Below are positions 16,610-25,101 of a stretch of DNA of 64,000 bases, piece after piece (position 1 is the first letter of the stretch; each line of letters begins with the position of its first letter). Source of the DNA: Phycisphaeraceae bacterium (GTDB lineage: Bacteria; Planctomycetota; Phycisphaerae; Phycisphaerales; Phycisphaeraceae); assembly GCA_020849625.1 (NCBI GenBank), contig JADLFV010000031.1, positions 62,001 through 126,000 of the forward strand, given 5' to 3'. The notes beneath the pieces were generated by a model. The model was not told where the DNA came from. It saw nothing but the letters and a program-made list of their open reading frames with translations, and made no database searches. The translations under genes and the position numbers were made by a program.

Positions 16610-18034
16610 TCAACACTCGCCGCCGCGACGGCGCAGATGTCGCGAGGCAGGCAGGATCATCAGTGCGGTCAAACCCAGTCCGCTGGAAGGCTCGGGCACG
16701 ATGGCAGCCAGGTCCGCCGCGCCGCCGCTCCAGTGGTCGCTGATGATCTGCAGATCCGCCAGGTTCACGATGCCGTCGCCGCTGAAATCACCCATGAACC
16801 AGGTCGCGCCCGTGACTTGCCAGTGGTCGCCGATGATTTGCAGATCGCCGATGTTCACCTGGCCGTCGAGATTGGCGTCGCCGGGCATCGCGCTGGCTTG
16901 GCTCAGCAGCAGGTTGAAGAACGGCTCGATCACGTTGACGTAGTCCAGATCGCCACTCGGATCCCAGTCTTCGCCGCTGTTGCCGGTGCGGGCGACGACC
17001 AGGTCCAGGCTGGGGATGACGATGATCAGATTATCGTGCAGCCCCCAGGCCCAGAAGGTGTCCGTGGGCACCTGGCTCATCACGCTGTCGGCGTTGTTCC
17101 ACCAGCCCAGACCGCTGTGCAGCGGCGCTTCGCCGTACTGGTCGGCATCCGGCTGTGACGGATCAACCGGCAGAGCGGAAGGGTTGGTGGTCAGCGGCGC
17201 CTTGGCCTGCTGGACGTAACCGGCGGGGATGATCTGCTGGCCGTTCCATTGTCCGCCGTGGAGCCACAGATACCCGAAACGGGCCATGGCATCGACGCTG
17301 GCGTCGATGCCGGAGGCAAACTCGCGGCTTGTGTAGTACGTGCCGGGGTTGAACGGATCTTCGATGCTGTTGGAGCGATAGTAGTTGTCGCGCCAGGTCA
17401 CGTGCCCGCTGGGGATGCCGATGCGTTCGAAGACCTCGTCAGTCAGGACATCGTACAGGTCGTTTTGAAAGGTCACCGTCAGCGCGTCCGCCAGCCAGTT
17501 GAACCCGCTGTCGGAATAGGACCACTTGGTGCCGGGCTGGAAGTTGATCGGCTGGTATCCGCCATCTTTGCCGAAACCGGCCGTGTGTCCCGCCAGATCA
17601 CGGAAACGGATTTGCGACAACCAGTTCGCGTGATAGGTGGCGTTGTCCTGCGGCGGCGTGCCTACACTGGGAAGATAGGCCTGGACCTGGTCATCGAGCT
17701 GAAGTTGGCCCGACCCGATGGCCAGACCCAGCGCCGCTGAGCCGAAGCCTTTGGTCGCGGACTTAATGTCGTACCTCGCCGACGCGCTGCCCCAGGACCA
17801 GATGAGCTTGCCGTTCTTGATCACGTAACCCGACCCCCCGGTGGACGACCCGGCCGAGGTGGCGAAGTTCTGCGCCTGTTGCAGCGCGGCCGAACTCATC
17901 CCCACCGATTCGGGACTGGCCGTCTGCCAACTGGACCCCGGCCAGGTCTGCGCCGACAGCATCGGCAACGGAGCGCACAGCACTGCCGCCATCGACAGCA
18001 TCGCGGTCCAGGCTGTTCTGTATCGCTGTCGCAT
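16610..18034 (-). CDS. Secreted serine hydrolase (beta-lactamase class C fold) with dockerin-like and PEP-CTERM tail
   Basis: 474 aa. A signal peptide (about 1-28) precedes a class C beta-lactamase-type hydrolase. S92-A-T-K95 is the nucleophile motif; Y172-S-D takes the YxN position with Asp in place of Asn; HSGLGWW lies where the third motif is expected. Residues about 395-450 are two dockerin-like calcium loops (GDANLDGQVNIGDLQIIGDHW and GDFSGDGIVNLADLQIISDHW). The end is IVPEPSS, a hydrophobic helix and a basic tail, the PEP-CTERM signal for sorting to the cell surface. The substrate is unknown; esterase or peptidase activity is typical for the fold. Confidence 0.85.
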   Translation of the reverse strand: MRQRYRTAWTAMLSMAAVLCAPLPMLSAQTWPGSSWQTASPESVGMSSAALQQAQNFATSAGSSTGGSGYVIKNGKLIWSWGSASARYDIKSATKGFGSAALGLAIGSGQLQLDDQVQAYLPSVGTPPQDNATYHANWLSQIRFRDLAGHTAGFGKDGGYQPINFQPGTKWSYSDSGFNWLADALTVTFQNDLYDVLTDEVFERIGIPSGHVTWRDNYYRSNSIEDPFNPGTYYTSREFASGIDASVDAMARFGYLWLHGGQWNGQQIIPAGYVQQAKAPLTTNPSALPVDPSQPDADQYGEAPLHSGLGWWNNADSVMSQVPTDTFWAWGLHDNLIIVIPSLDLVVARTGNSGEDWDPSGDLDYVNVIEPFFNLLLSQASAMPGDANLDGQVNIGDLQIIGDHWQVTGATWFMGDFSGDGIVNLADLQIISDHWSGGAADLAAIVPEPSSGLGLTALMILPASRHLRRRGGEC

Positions 18035-18232
18035 TCCTCACTGCTCCGATGCATAGATCACAAAATCGGGCCCACACCGTCAAACCACCGTAAGGGGCGA
18101 GGCGCGACTAAAGAAAAATAGCCCATGAATCGCACGAAAGGTAGTGAACCTGTCAAAATCTCAGTGAATCGGCAACCAACGGCCGGACTCGCACAGCGCG
18201 CCGTTCCGCCATGGACGCACTACACTGCCCGC

Positions 18233-18937
18233 ATGCAAATCCTGCTGGCTACGTCAAATCGGCACAAACTGGAGGAACTGCGCGCCCTGCTGGCCAGTCA
18301 CAGCGGCCAACCGCTGCCGGGAATGCCCCAGGTCCCGACGCGGAAAAAGCCCCAGGCAGATTCCGCCCCGGTTTCTTCCAAGTCCGATATGGCACGGGCG
18401 ATCCAATGGCTGACGCTCAACGACCTGCCCACGCGGCCCCCCGAACCGGTCGAGGACGGTGACAGCTTCGAGGCCAACGCCCTGCTCAAGGCCCGCCACT
18501 ACGCCGCCGCCACCAGTCTGATCACACTGGCCGACGATTCGGGTTTGGAAGTCGATGCCCTCGGCGGCCAGCCCGGCGTACGCAGCGCCCGCTATGCCGG
18601 TATCACCGGCCCGCGCACAAAAATCGACGTGGCTAACTATCAACTGCTGCTGAACAATCTGACCGGCGTGCCACGCGAAAAACGCAGCGCCCGTTTCGTC
18701 TGCGCCATGGCGCTTGTGCATGGCCGCGATGAAATCGTCCTGCGCGGTTCGGTCGAAGGCCAAATCCTCGAAACCCCGCGCGGCGAAAACGGCTTCGGTT
18801 ACGACCCGGTGTTCTATCTGCCGCAGTTGCAGCGCAGCGCAGCCGAGCTTTCATCGCAGCAGAAGAACGCCGTCAGCCATCGCGGGGCAGCCGTCCGTCT
18901 GATGTGGCCGCGGATTCAGGAACGAATCAGACGGTAA
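18233..18937 (+). CDS. rdgB: XTP/dITP diphosphatase (RdgB/HAM1 family)
   Basis: 234 aa from the ATG at 18233; a longer frame from 18125 adds 36 residues with no family match. The start ILLATSNRHKLEELRALL, LADDSGLEVDALGGQPGVRSARYAG and the GFGYDPVF motif are diagnostic. It removes deaminated or non-canonical purine nucleotides (dITP, XTP) from the pool. The family is about 200 aa; an insert around residues 24-50, rich in Pro and Lys, makes this one longer. Its stop codon lies within the first bases of an inverted repeat. Confidence 0.93.
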   Translation: MQILLATSNRHKLEELRALLASHSGQPLPGMPQVPTRKKPQADSAPVSSKSDMARAIQWLTLNDLPTRPPEPVEDGDSFEANALLKARHYAAATSLITLADDSGLEVDALGGQPGVRSARYAGITGPRTKIDVANYQLLLNNLTGVPREKRSARFVCAMALVHGRDEIVLRGSVEGQILETPRGENGFGYDPVFYLPQLQRSAAELSSQQKNAVSHRGAAVRLMWPRIQERIRR

Positions 18938-19006
18938 CCGCAGATTACGCAGATTGGCGCAGATGATCAATCTCTGAATCTGCGCCATTGTGCGCAATCT
19001 GCGGTT
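18936..19006. repeat. Inverted short-period repeat (CGCAGATT type)
   Basis: The left arm AACCGCAGATTACGCAGATT... and the right arm ...GCGCAATCTGCGGTT match at about 24 of 29 positions, giving a long hairpin. The left arm overlaps the rdgB stop codon, so the hairpin begins at the end of the gene and could act as its terminator. A single-arm relative is at 63193-63218. Confidence 0.8.
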
Positions 19007-19110
19007 ATTACGGCTTCCACGCTCACTCTGCGTGCTAACAGCGAATCCACAAGCCAGTTGAGATCGGCTGACGCATCACGCATTGATTGAAGATATCGAA
19101 ATTGGCAATT

Positions 19111-19135
19111 AGTCTGTTTTCGGCGAAAACAGACT
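19111..19135. terminator. Hairpin between convergent rdgB and lipoprotein genes
   Basis: An 11-bp perfect stem (AGTCTGTTTTC / GAAAACAGACT) with a GGC loop, immediately beside the MITE-like element. No T-run follows, so any termination role is uncertain. Confidence 0.45.
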
Positions 19136-19237
19136 AGGCTCAGTCGGAAAACTGAAGGTGGAGTGGGCGTTTCGCCCGCTGGCGGCCGAGACGGCCGCCC
19201 CACCGGAACAAAACATTAGTTTTCCGACAGAACCTAG
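19134..19237. mobile_element. MITE-like element, copy 1
   Basis: 104 bp bounded by CTAG at both ends. The terminal inverted repeats CTAGGCTCAGTCGGAAAACT and (reverse complement of the right end) CTAGGTTCTGTCGGAAAACT match at 18 of 20 positions. The interior holds two GC hairpins. A second copy, inverted and differing by one base, lies at 59588-59691. It has no coding capacity for a transposase. Insertion into CTAG with TA duplication is the known habit of IS630-family elements, which may mobilise it. Confidence 0.85.
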
Positions 19238-19336
19238 TTGCCGGACCCGATCGCCCACGAGGGGTTGAGTTGGTTGTAGTTTGAGTACCGGCCTATATGG
19301 TGCGATTAAGCACGCATATTGAGCGTACGATTCGTA

Positions 19337-19957
19337 TTACTCTTTGCTCGGCGATGAGTTGCTGATGTGAAAGGCCTGCTGGGCGCTGTGGGTGATGCCG
19401 GTCAGGTCCGTGACGGTGACCTTGACGGTGAGCTCCGCAGGCGCTTCCGGGGGCAGCGACAACTCCAGCGTGTAGTGCGTGCCGGTCAGGCCCGTGCGAT
19501 AGGCGGCATCGAAGTCGTTCGGCTCGAAAACCTTTTCCTGGTAGAGCTTCGGCGGCTGGCCCTCGCTCAGTTCCACCATCTGCACGTTGGCGCGGGCGGA
19601 CACGGGCATCATGCGGCCGAGTTGATCGAGCGTGCGGACGTACAGGCGCAACGAATCATCGCGGCCGTTGCCGTCGCTGTCGATGGGGCCCGTGTAGCGA
19701 TCGAGCTTGATCATGGAAAACACGGGCGCCCCCGCCCCCGGAAGCGATTCAGCACCGTTGGTCTGAACAGCGCGTAAGGCTGCAATCTCGCCGCTGCGCT
19801 GCTGCAACTGCTGCTCCAGTTCCGCGACGCGGCGCTGAAGCTCCAGGCGCTCGGCCCGCAACTGGTCGTTGTCGTTCTTGAAGTTCTTCGGACCGCAGCC
19901 GGACAGCAATGAACAAAGGACGATGGCAGATAGCAGATGGCAGATGGCAGATGTCAT
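19337..19957 (-). CDS. Lipoprotein with coiled coil, unknown function
   Basis: 206 aa from the ATG at 19957; a longer frame would run far into clpP and is rejected. MTSAICHLLSAIVLCSLLSGC is a lipoprotein signal ending in the lipobox LLSGC. A coiled coil follows (about 27-55, leucine/glutamine-rich heptads), then a beta-rich domain of about 130 residues beginning SMIKLDRYTGPIDSDGNG. No family is recognised. The start codon lies directly behind the clpP stop, so the two are probably co-transcribed. The signal peptide is encoded by a short-period repeat. Confidence 0.75.
   Translation of the reverse strand: MTSAICHLLSAIVLCSLLSGCGPKNFKNDNDQLRAERLELQRRVAELEQQLQQRSGEIAALRAVQTNGAESLPGAGAPVFSMIKLDRYTGPIDSDGNGRDDSLRLYVRTLDQLGRMMPVSARANVQMVELSEGQPPKLYQEKVFEPNDFDAAYRTGLTGTHYTLELSLPPEAPAELTVKVTVTDLTGITHSAQQAFHISNSSPSKE
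19922..19953. repeat. Short-period repeat (AGATGGC type) inside a signal peptide
   Basis: Four imperfect heptads of GCAGATG/GCAGATA type on the + strand. In the opposite strand they encode the first residues of the lipoprotein signal (SAICHLLSAIV). Confidence 0.65.
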
Positions 19958-19958
19958 C

Positions 19959-20603
<645 letters not shown>

Positions 20604-20696
20604 GCGTCAGCTTCCTTGCGTCTTGGAGTCACACGGTGATTGTAGCGTATCCGCCGAGGCCGCGACGGACCGGCCATGGCGGACTATGATGGAGGC

Positions 20697-21503
20697 ATGT
20701 TGGCAGCGATGACCCTGTGGCAGCGGGAGATGGTGCGCTTCGTGCGCTCGCCCTTCCGCGTGATCGGGGCACTGGGCACGCCATTGCTGTTCTGGTTCAT
20801 GCTCGGCAGCGGAGCCGATCAGGTCTTTTCACCCCCGATCACCGCTTCCGGGGGCGAGGCTGCTTCAGCGGCTGGGTCCACCGCTCAAGTCGGTTACCTG
20901 CAATACTTCTTTCCGGGCGCGGTGGTGATGATCCTGCTGTTCACCGCCATCTTCAGCGTCATCGGGGTGATCGAAGATCGGCGGGAAGGTTTTCTTCAGG
21001 GCGTGCTGGCGTCGCCGGCCCCGCGCTGGGCGATCGTGATGGGCAAGCTGCTGGGCGGCGCGACGCTGGCCACCGGACAGGGTCTGATCCTGGTGGCGCT
21101 TTGGCCGCTGATCGGCCCGTGGCGCGGCATGGCAGCCCTGGGCGAGGTGATGATCGCCATGTTCATCGCGGCGCTCGGCCTGACCGGGCTGGCACTGGCG
21201 CTGGCATGGCCGATGCGCTCCACGGCTGGATTTCACTCGGTGATGAACCTGCTGCTGCTGCCGATGTGGTTTCTCAGCGGCGCGGTGTTCCCCGCCGCCA
21301 GCACACCGAAGTGGATGGCAGCCCTGATGTACGTCAATCCGCTGACATACGCCAACGCCTGGATCAGCGCCGCGCTGATCGGGCCGCACTCCCCAGCCGC
21401 GGCCGGCATCGGGATGGGCAGCGCCGTGATCGTCAGCATCATTTTCACCGCGGCCATGATCGCGTTGTGCACCGCCATCGCCAATCGACCGACCGCCGCG
21501 TGA
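20697..21503 (+). CDS. ABC-2 type transporter permease
   Basis: About 268 aa from the ATG at 20697; starts at 20676 or 20709 are also possible. Six membrane helices follow the ABC-2 plan, with an amphipathic N-terminus (TLWQREMVRFVRSPFR) and helices near 30-50, 78-100, 120-145, 155-175, 185-205 and 235-258. No ATP-binding gene is in the window, so its partner must be elsewhere. The following SCO gene suggests a role near respiratory copper or haem handling, as in some cox clusters, but this is inference from position only. Confidence 0.8.
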   Translation: MLAAMTLWQREMVRFVRSPFRVIGALGTPLLFWFMLGSGADQVFSPPITASGGEAASAAGSTAQVGYLQYFFPGAVVMILLFTAIFSVIGVIEDRREGFLQGVLASPAPRWAIVMGKLLGGATLATGQGLILVALWPLIGPWRGMAALGEVMIAMFIAALGLTGLALALAWPMRSTAGFHSVMNLLLLPMWFLSGAVFPAASTPKWMAALMYVNPLTYANAWISAALIGPHSPAAAGIGMGSAVIVSIIFTAAMIALCTAIANRPTAA

Positions 21504-21508
21504 TGCAT

Positions 21509-21532
21509 GGGCGAGCAAGCTCGCCCGCTAAA
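21509..21532. repeat. GC hairpin repeat (GGGCGAGCAAGC family), second copy
   Basis: GGGCGAGCAAGCTCGCCC followed by GCTAAA, matching 23 of 24 bases of the reverse complement of 3391-3414. It sits between the permease stop and the SCO start. Confidence 0.75.
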
Positions 21533-21548
21533 CGTCCGGGGGGCTACA

Positions 21549-22226
21549 ATGTCGTTTATGCATGGGCGATGGATACCTCGATTGATCGTGATCGTCGTGG
21601 CGGCAGCCTGCGTCGCGGCGACCGTGCTGCTGACCAAAGTCGCAGCCCAGCGCCATGTCGAACAGAAACTGGCAGCCTCCCAGACCGACGGCTTCCCCGA
21701 GGTCATGTTCGATCTGCCCGACTTCACGCTCACCAACCAGCTCGGCGAACCCTTCGGCAGCATAGACCTGCGCGGGCATCTGTGGATCGCCCAGTTCTTC
21801 TACTCCCGCTGCACCACCATCTGTCCCATGGTCACCGGGCAGATGGCCCGCGTGAAGCAGTTTCTCGACGATCAGCAGCTCGACGACGTGCGCATGGTCA
21901 GCATCACCGTCGATCCTGAGCACGACAACGTGGACAAGCTGGTTGAGTACGCCCATCGCATGAATGCTCAGCTTCCCCAGTGGGCCATGCTCACCGGCGA
22001 TAAGCCTGCCATCTGGGGCCTGGTCGAGAACGGCTTCCACCTGGCGGTGTCGGAATCCGATGATCCGAACAATCCCATCGCTCACAGCGCGAGCCTGGTG
22101 CTGGTCGATGGCGAAGGTCGGGTCCGCCGCTGCTATCACGAGATGAACGTCACCGCCCAGGCGCAGCGAAACTTCGAGTTGCTGGCCAATGACCTGGCTG
22201 CATTGCGCGGCAAGGAGCAGCCATGA
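21549..22226 (+). CDS. SCO1/SenC/PrrC-family copper chaperone
   Basis: 225 aa from the ATG at 21549; upstream in-frame codons come from the hairpin repeat. One N-terminal membrane anchor (about 9-30) is followed by a thioredoxin-like domain. C-T-T-I-C-P is the CxxxCP copper site, and the His of AHSASLVLVD is the third ligand. SCO proteins deliver copper to the CuA centre of cytochrome c oxidase, facing the periplasm. The stop overlaps the next start (ATGA). Confidence 0.93.
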   Translation: MSFMHGRWIPRLIVIVVAAACVAATVLLTKVAAQRHVEQKLAASQTDGFPEVMFDLPDFTLTNQLGEPFGSIDLRGHLWIAQFFYSRCTTICPMVTGQMARVKQFLDDQQLDDVRMVSITVDPEHDNVDKLVEYAHRMNAQLPQWAMLTGDKPAIWGLVENGFHLAVSESDDPNNPIAHSASLVLVDGEGRVRRCYHEMNVTAQAQRNFELLANDLAALRGKEQP

Positions 22227-23059
22227 GCGGTCGGCCGTTCTCAGCACCCAGCGCCGAGCGCTTTGAACGTCACCTGGCGAGCAACGAGGTGCGCATGCCG
22301 TCACCCTGGGCCGTGCGCGGTCCGCTGTTGGCCTTGCTGGGCGCGCTCGTGGCAGCCCTGCTGATGCCACCGCCGCTGGGCACGCTGGCGCCGTGGATCG
22401 GATTGTTGGCGGTGGTGATCTACACCCAGCGCCGATCCCGAAAACTGCGCCGCCTTCAGGCCGAGGCCCGCCTGGTGCAGGAACTGACCATGCTGCGCCA
22501 CTACAAGCCCGCCCTGCGCCAGGCCTGGCGTCTGCTCCCGCAGGTGGTGGAAATCCCCGCCCTGCACGGACGCACGGTGGCGATGATGTCCCATTGTCTG
22601 GACCTGGCCGAAGCGTACGACGCGGCCATCGTCGGCTACGACTATCTGCTGCAACGCATGTCCAGTGATCATCCCGGCGCGGTGCAGTTGCGCATCCAGC
22701 GAGCCATCAGCAGCCTGTTCGCCGATCGACTCAGCGATGCCGACGACGAGTTGCGCCGCCTGCGCAACAGCATGGATCAGTGGCGTGACACGCCCATGCA
22801 TGCCGGCTACCTGCTGGCGGAGCTGATCCAGGACGTGCGAACGCATCACTTCGCCGAGGCGATGACGTTGTGCGATCACTGGACCGAAGCCCTGCGCCCG
22901 CTGGGCGTGGAGGCGGGGTTCGGCCACGCCTTGCTGGCCCTGTGTCACCACGAAGCGGGCAGCACCGAGCAGGCCGACCAGCACTGGCGCTGGGCCGGCA
23001 CGCTGCTGCCGACGGCCACCCTGCTGCACCGATTCCCCGAGTTGAAGCTTTACCGTTGA
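22223..23059 (+). CDS. Hypothetical membrane protein with helical-repeat domain
   Basis: 278 aa. Two adjacent membrane helices (about 31-51 and 54-68) are followed by a basic segment (RRSRKLRR) and a long all-helical region with TPR-like pairs, for example ALRQAWRLLPQVVEI and AEAYDAAIVGYDYLLQRM. No named family is recognised. It is translationally coupled to the SCO gene and followed after 5 bp by a protein of the same design, so the two probably arose by duplication and act together. Confidence 0.65.
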   Translation: MSGRPFSAPSAERFERHLASNEVRMPSPWAVRGPLLALLGALVAALLMPPPLGTLAPWIGLLAVVIYTQRRSRKLRRLQAEARLVQELTMLRHYKPALRQAWRLLPQVVEIPALHGRTVAMMSHCLDLAEAYDAAIVGYDYLLQRMSSDHPGAVQLRIQRAISSLFADRLSDADDELRRLRNSMDQWRDTPMHAGYLLAELIQDVRTHHFAEAMTLCDHWTEALRPLGVEAGFGHALLALCHHEAGSTEQADQHWRWAGTLLPTATLLHRFPELKLYR

Positions 23060-23064
23060 CCATC

Positions 23065-23892
23065 ATGCTCCAGATCGACGACACCAGCACGAGCACGCAA
23101 ACCACAACGGCCCCGCCCGCGCCGAAGCTGCCGCCGTTCTCCGCCCGCCGCCTGCGCATGCAACTGATGGTTGACATCCTGTTGCGCCTCGTGGTGCTGC
23201 TGTTGATCGCAGCCGCGCTGGTGAGCATGGTGCTGCTGGAGGAGTCGGGCGTGCTGGCGGCGGTGATCCTGGTGGCGATGATCGTGGCGGCCTGGTTGTG
23301 GCTGGGCACGGTCAACGCCCGCGTGCTGCAGCAACTGGACAACCTGCTGGTGCTGATCGAACAGGACCAGGCCCAGGCTGAGAGCATGCTGGTCAACCTG
23401 ATGCAGCAGCGCGGCCTGATGCGCTGGGTGCGCCTGCTGCTGTATCAGCGCCTGGCGTTGCTGCGCCATCGCCAGCAGAAATTTGATGAAGCGGTGGCCG
23501 TGGTCCGTGCCGTGCTGGGGCGCCATATGGGACCGGCCGAATCGGTGCGGGCCAGCCTGCTGCTGCTGCTGGTGGAGGCGGACCTGAAAACCGGGCAAAT
23601 GCACGAGGCCTATCATGGCCTGTGCGCTCTGGCGATGCGACCGCTGCCGCTGATCGAGCAGGTCCAGCGCATGGCGCTGCAGACGCAGTACGAGGTGATG
23701 CTCGGCTACAGTCATGCCGCGCTGCACGATGTGTGGCGCAAAGTCTCACTGGCGGAGTTGATGCCCCCGGCCCAGTGCGGCGCCTGGCACGCCCAGATGG
23801 CCAAGGCCGCCCAACACGCCAGACAGCAGCGCCTGGCCCAGTGGTTGAACGAGCGGGCCCGCCTGCTCAGCCAACCACCGCCGAACTCTTAG
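23065..23892 (+). CDS. Hypothetical membrane protein, related layout to the preceding gene
   Basis: 275 aa from the ATG at 23065; a longer frame overlapping the previous gene is rejected. A Pro/Thr-rich start is followed by two membrane helices (about 37-58 and 62-80) and then helical repeats (EQDQAQAESMLVNLMQQRG, QQKFDEAVAVVRAVLG, LKTGQMHEAYHGLCAL) of TPR character. The topology matches the upstream gene. Function unknown. Confidence 0.65.
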   Translation: MLQIDDTSTSTQTTTAPPAPKLPPFSARRLRMQLMVDILLRLVVLLLIAAALVSMVLLEESGVLAAVILVAMIVAAWLWLGTVNARVLQQLDNLLVLIEQDQAQAESMLVNLMQQRGLMRWVRLLLYQRLALLRHRQQKFDEAVAVVRAVLGRHMGPAESVRASLLLLLVEADLKTGQMHEAYHGLCALAMRPLPLIEQVQRMALQTQYEVMLGYSHAALHDVWRKVSLAELMPPAQCGAWHAQMAKAAQHARQQRLAQWLNERARLLSQPPPNS

Positions 23893-24024
23893 CCCTGGTC
23901 TCCGCCCGGGGACACCCTCGGAGGCACCCCCGGCAAATTCGGGGGCTAACGGGTACCGGAATTGGCATATCCGCGGCCGAAATCGGCAGAAACCAATCGC
24001 CACGCCGCATTAAGATGTTCACCC

Positions 24025-25101
24025 ATGCTCTTAGCCTCACTTATGCCGGCCGAATGGTTCGCCACACGCGAGACGTGGCTGCTATTGATATTCGTGGTGC
24101 TGGCCATGGCCCTGGTGATCAAGGGCGCCGACTGGCTGGTCGAGGCGGCCGCCGCTTTGGCCATGCGACTGGGCATGCCCAAGGTCGTCGTCGGCGCCAC
24201 CATCGTCTCACTGGGTACCACCAGCCCCGAATGTGCCGTCAGCGTGCTGGCGGCTTGGTCGGGCAACAGCGGCCTGGCATTGGGCAACGGCGTCGGGTCC
24301 ATCATCGTGGACACCGGCTTGATCTTCGGTCTCGGCGCGCTTCTGTGCGCTTTGCCCGCTGATCGCTTCGTACTCTCACGACAAGGTTGGGTGCAGGTCG
24401 GCTCGGCCGCACTGCTCAGCGCGCTGTGCTATGGAGCGTTCATGCTGCACGGCGATGCGGCGACCATCGGCCGATCCGTCGGCATCCTCCTGGTCGCCCT
24501 GCTGGTGGTCTATCTGATGTTGAGCGTACGCTGGAGCAGGACCCATCCCGCCAACGAGCCGCGCCTGATCGCGGAGGGCGACCAGGTGCAGGTGCAGAGC
24601 GAACTGCATGAAGCGCCCGCCCAGCGCGGCATGTTCGCGCTGGTTGTCAGCGGGGTCATCGGCCTGATCATGGTGATCGTGGCCGGTGATGGCCTGGTCG
24701 CGTCGGTCAGCGTGGTGGCCGAACGCTGGGGCATGCCGCAGACGGTCATCGCCGCCACCCTCGTCGCCTTCGGCACCTCGCTGCCCGAACTGATCGTGGG
24801 CATGACCGCCATCCGCAAGGGTCACCCCGCCCTGCTGGTGGGCAACGTCATCGGAGCTGACATCCTTAACGTGCTGTTCGTCATCGGAGTCTCAGCCCTG
24901 GCTGCGCCGCTGGAGGTCGTCGAGGACGGCAACCGGATTTTCCTGCATCTGCACCTGCCCACCATGCTGGTCATGCTGCTGCTGTTTCGTCTCTACATCG
25001 CCGCCGCCGTCCGCCGCGGCCGCTTCAGCCGCTGGATGGGCGCACCGCTGGTGATGATGTATGTTGCCTACGTCATCATCCAATACGCGGTCTCATCATG
25101 A
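24025..25101 (+). CDS. Na+/Ca2+ exchanger family antiporter (YrbG/CaxA-like)
   Basis: 358 aa from the ATG at 24025. About ten membrane helices are arranged as two homologous halves. The alpha-repeat signatures are VSLGTTSPECAVSVLAAW in the first half and VAFGTSLPELIVGMTAI followed by GNVIGADILNVLFVIG in the second. The Glu in each GT(T/S)xPE is the cation-binding residue. The protein exchanges Ca2+ for Na+ or K+ across the inner membrane. The stop overlaps the start of the aspartic protease gene (ATGA). Confidence 0.9.
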   Translation: MLLASLMPAEWFATRETWLLLIFVVLAMALVIKGADWLVEAAAALAMRLGMPKVVVGATIVSLGTTSPECAVSVLAAWSGNSGLALGNGVGSIIVDTGLIFGLGALLCALPADRFVLSRQGWVQVGSAALLSALCYGAFMLHGDAATIGRSVGILLVALLVVYLMLSVRWSRTHPANEPRLIAEGDQVQVQSELHEAPAQRGMFALVVSGVIGLIMVIVAGDGLVASVSVVAERWGMPQTVIAATLVAFGTSLPELIVGMTAIRKGHPALLVGNVIGADILNVLFVIGVSALAAPLEVVEDGNRIFLHLHLPTMLVMLLLFRLYIAAAVRRGRFSRWMGAPLVMMYVAYVIIQYAVSS

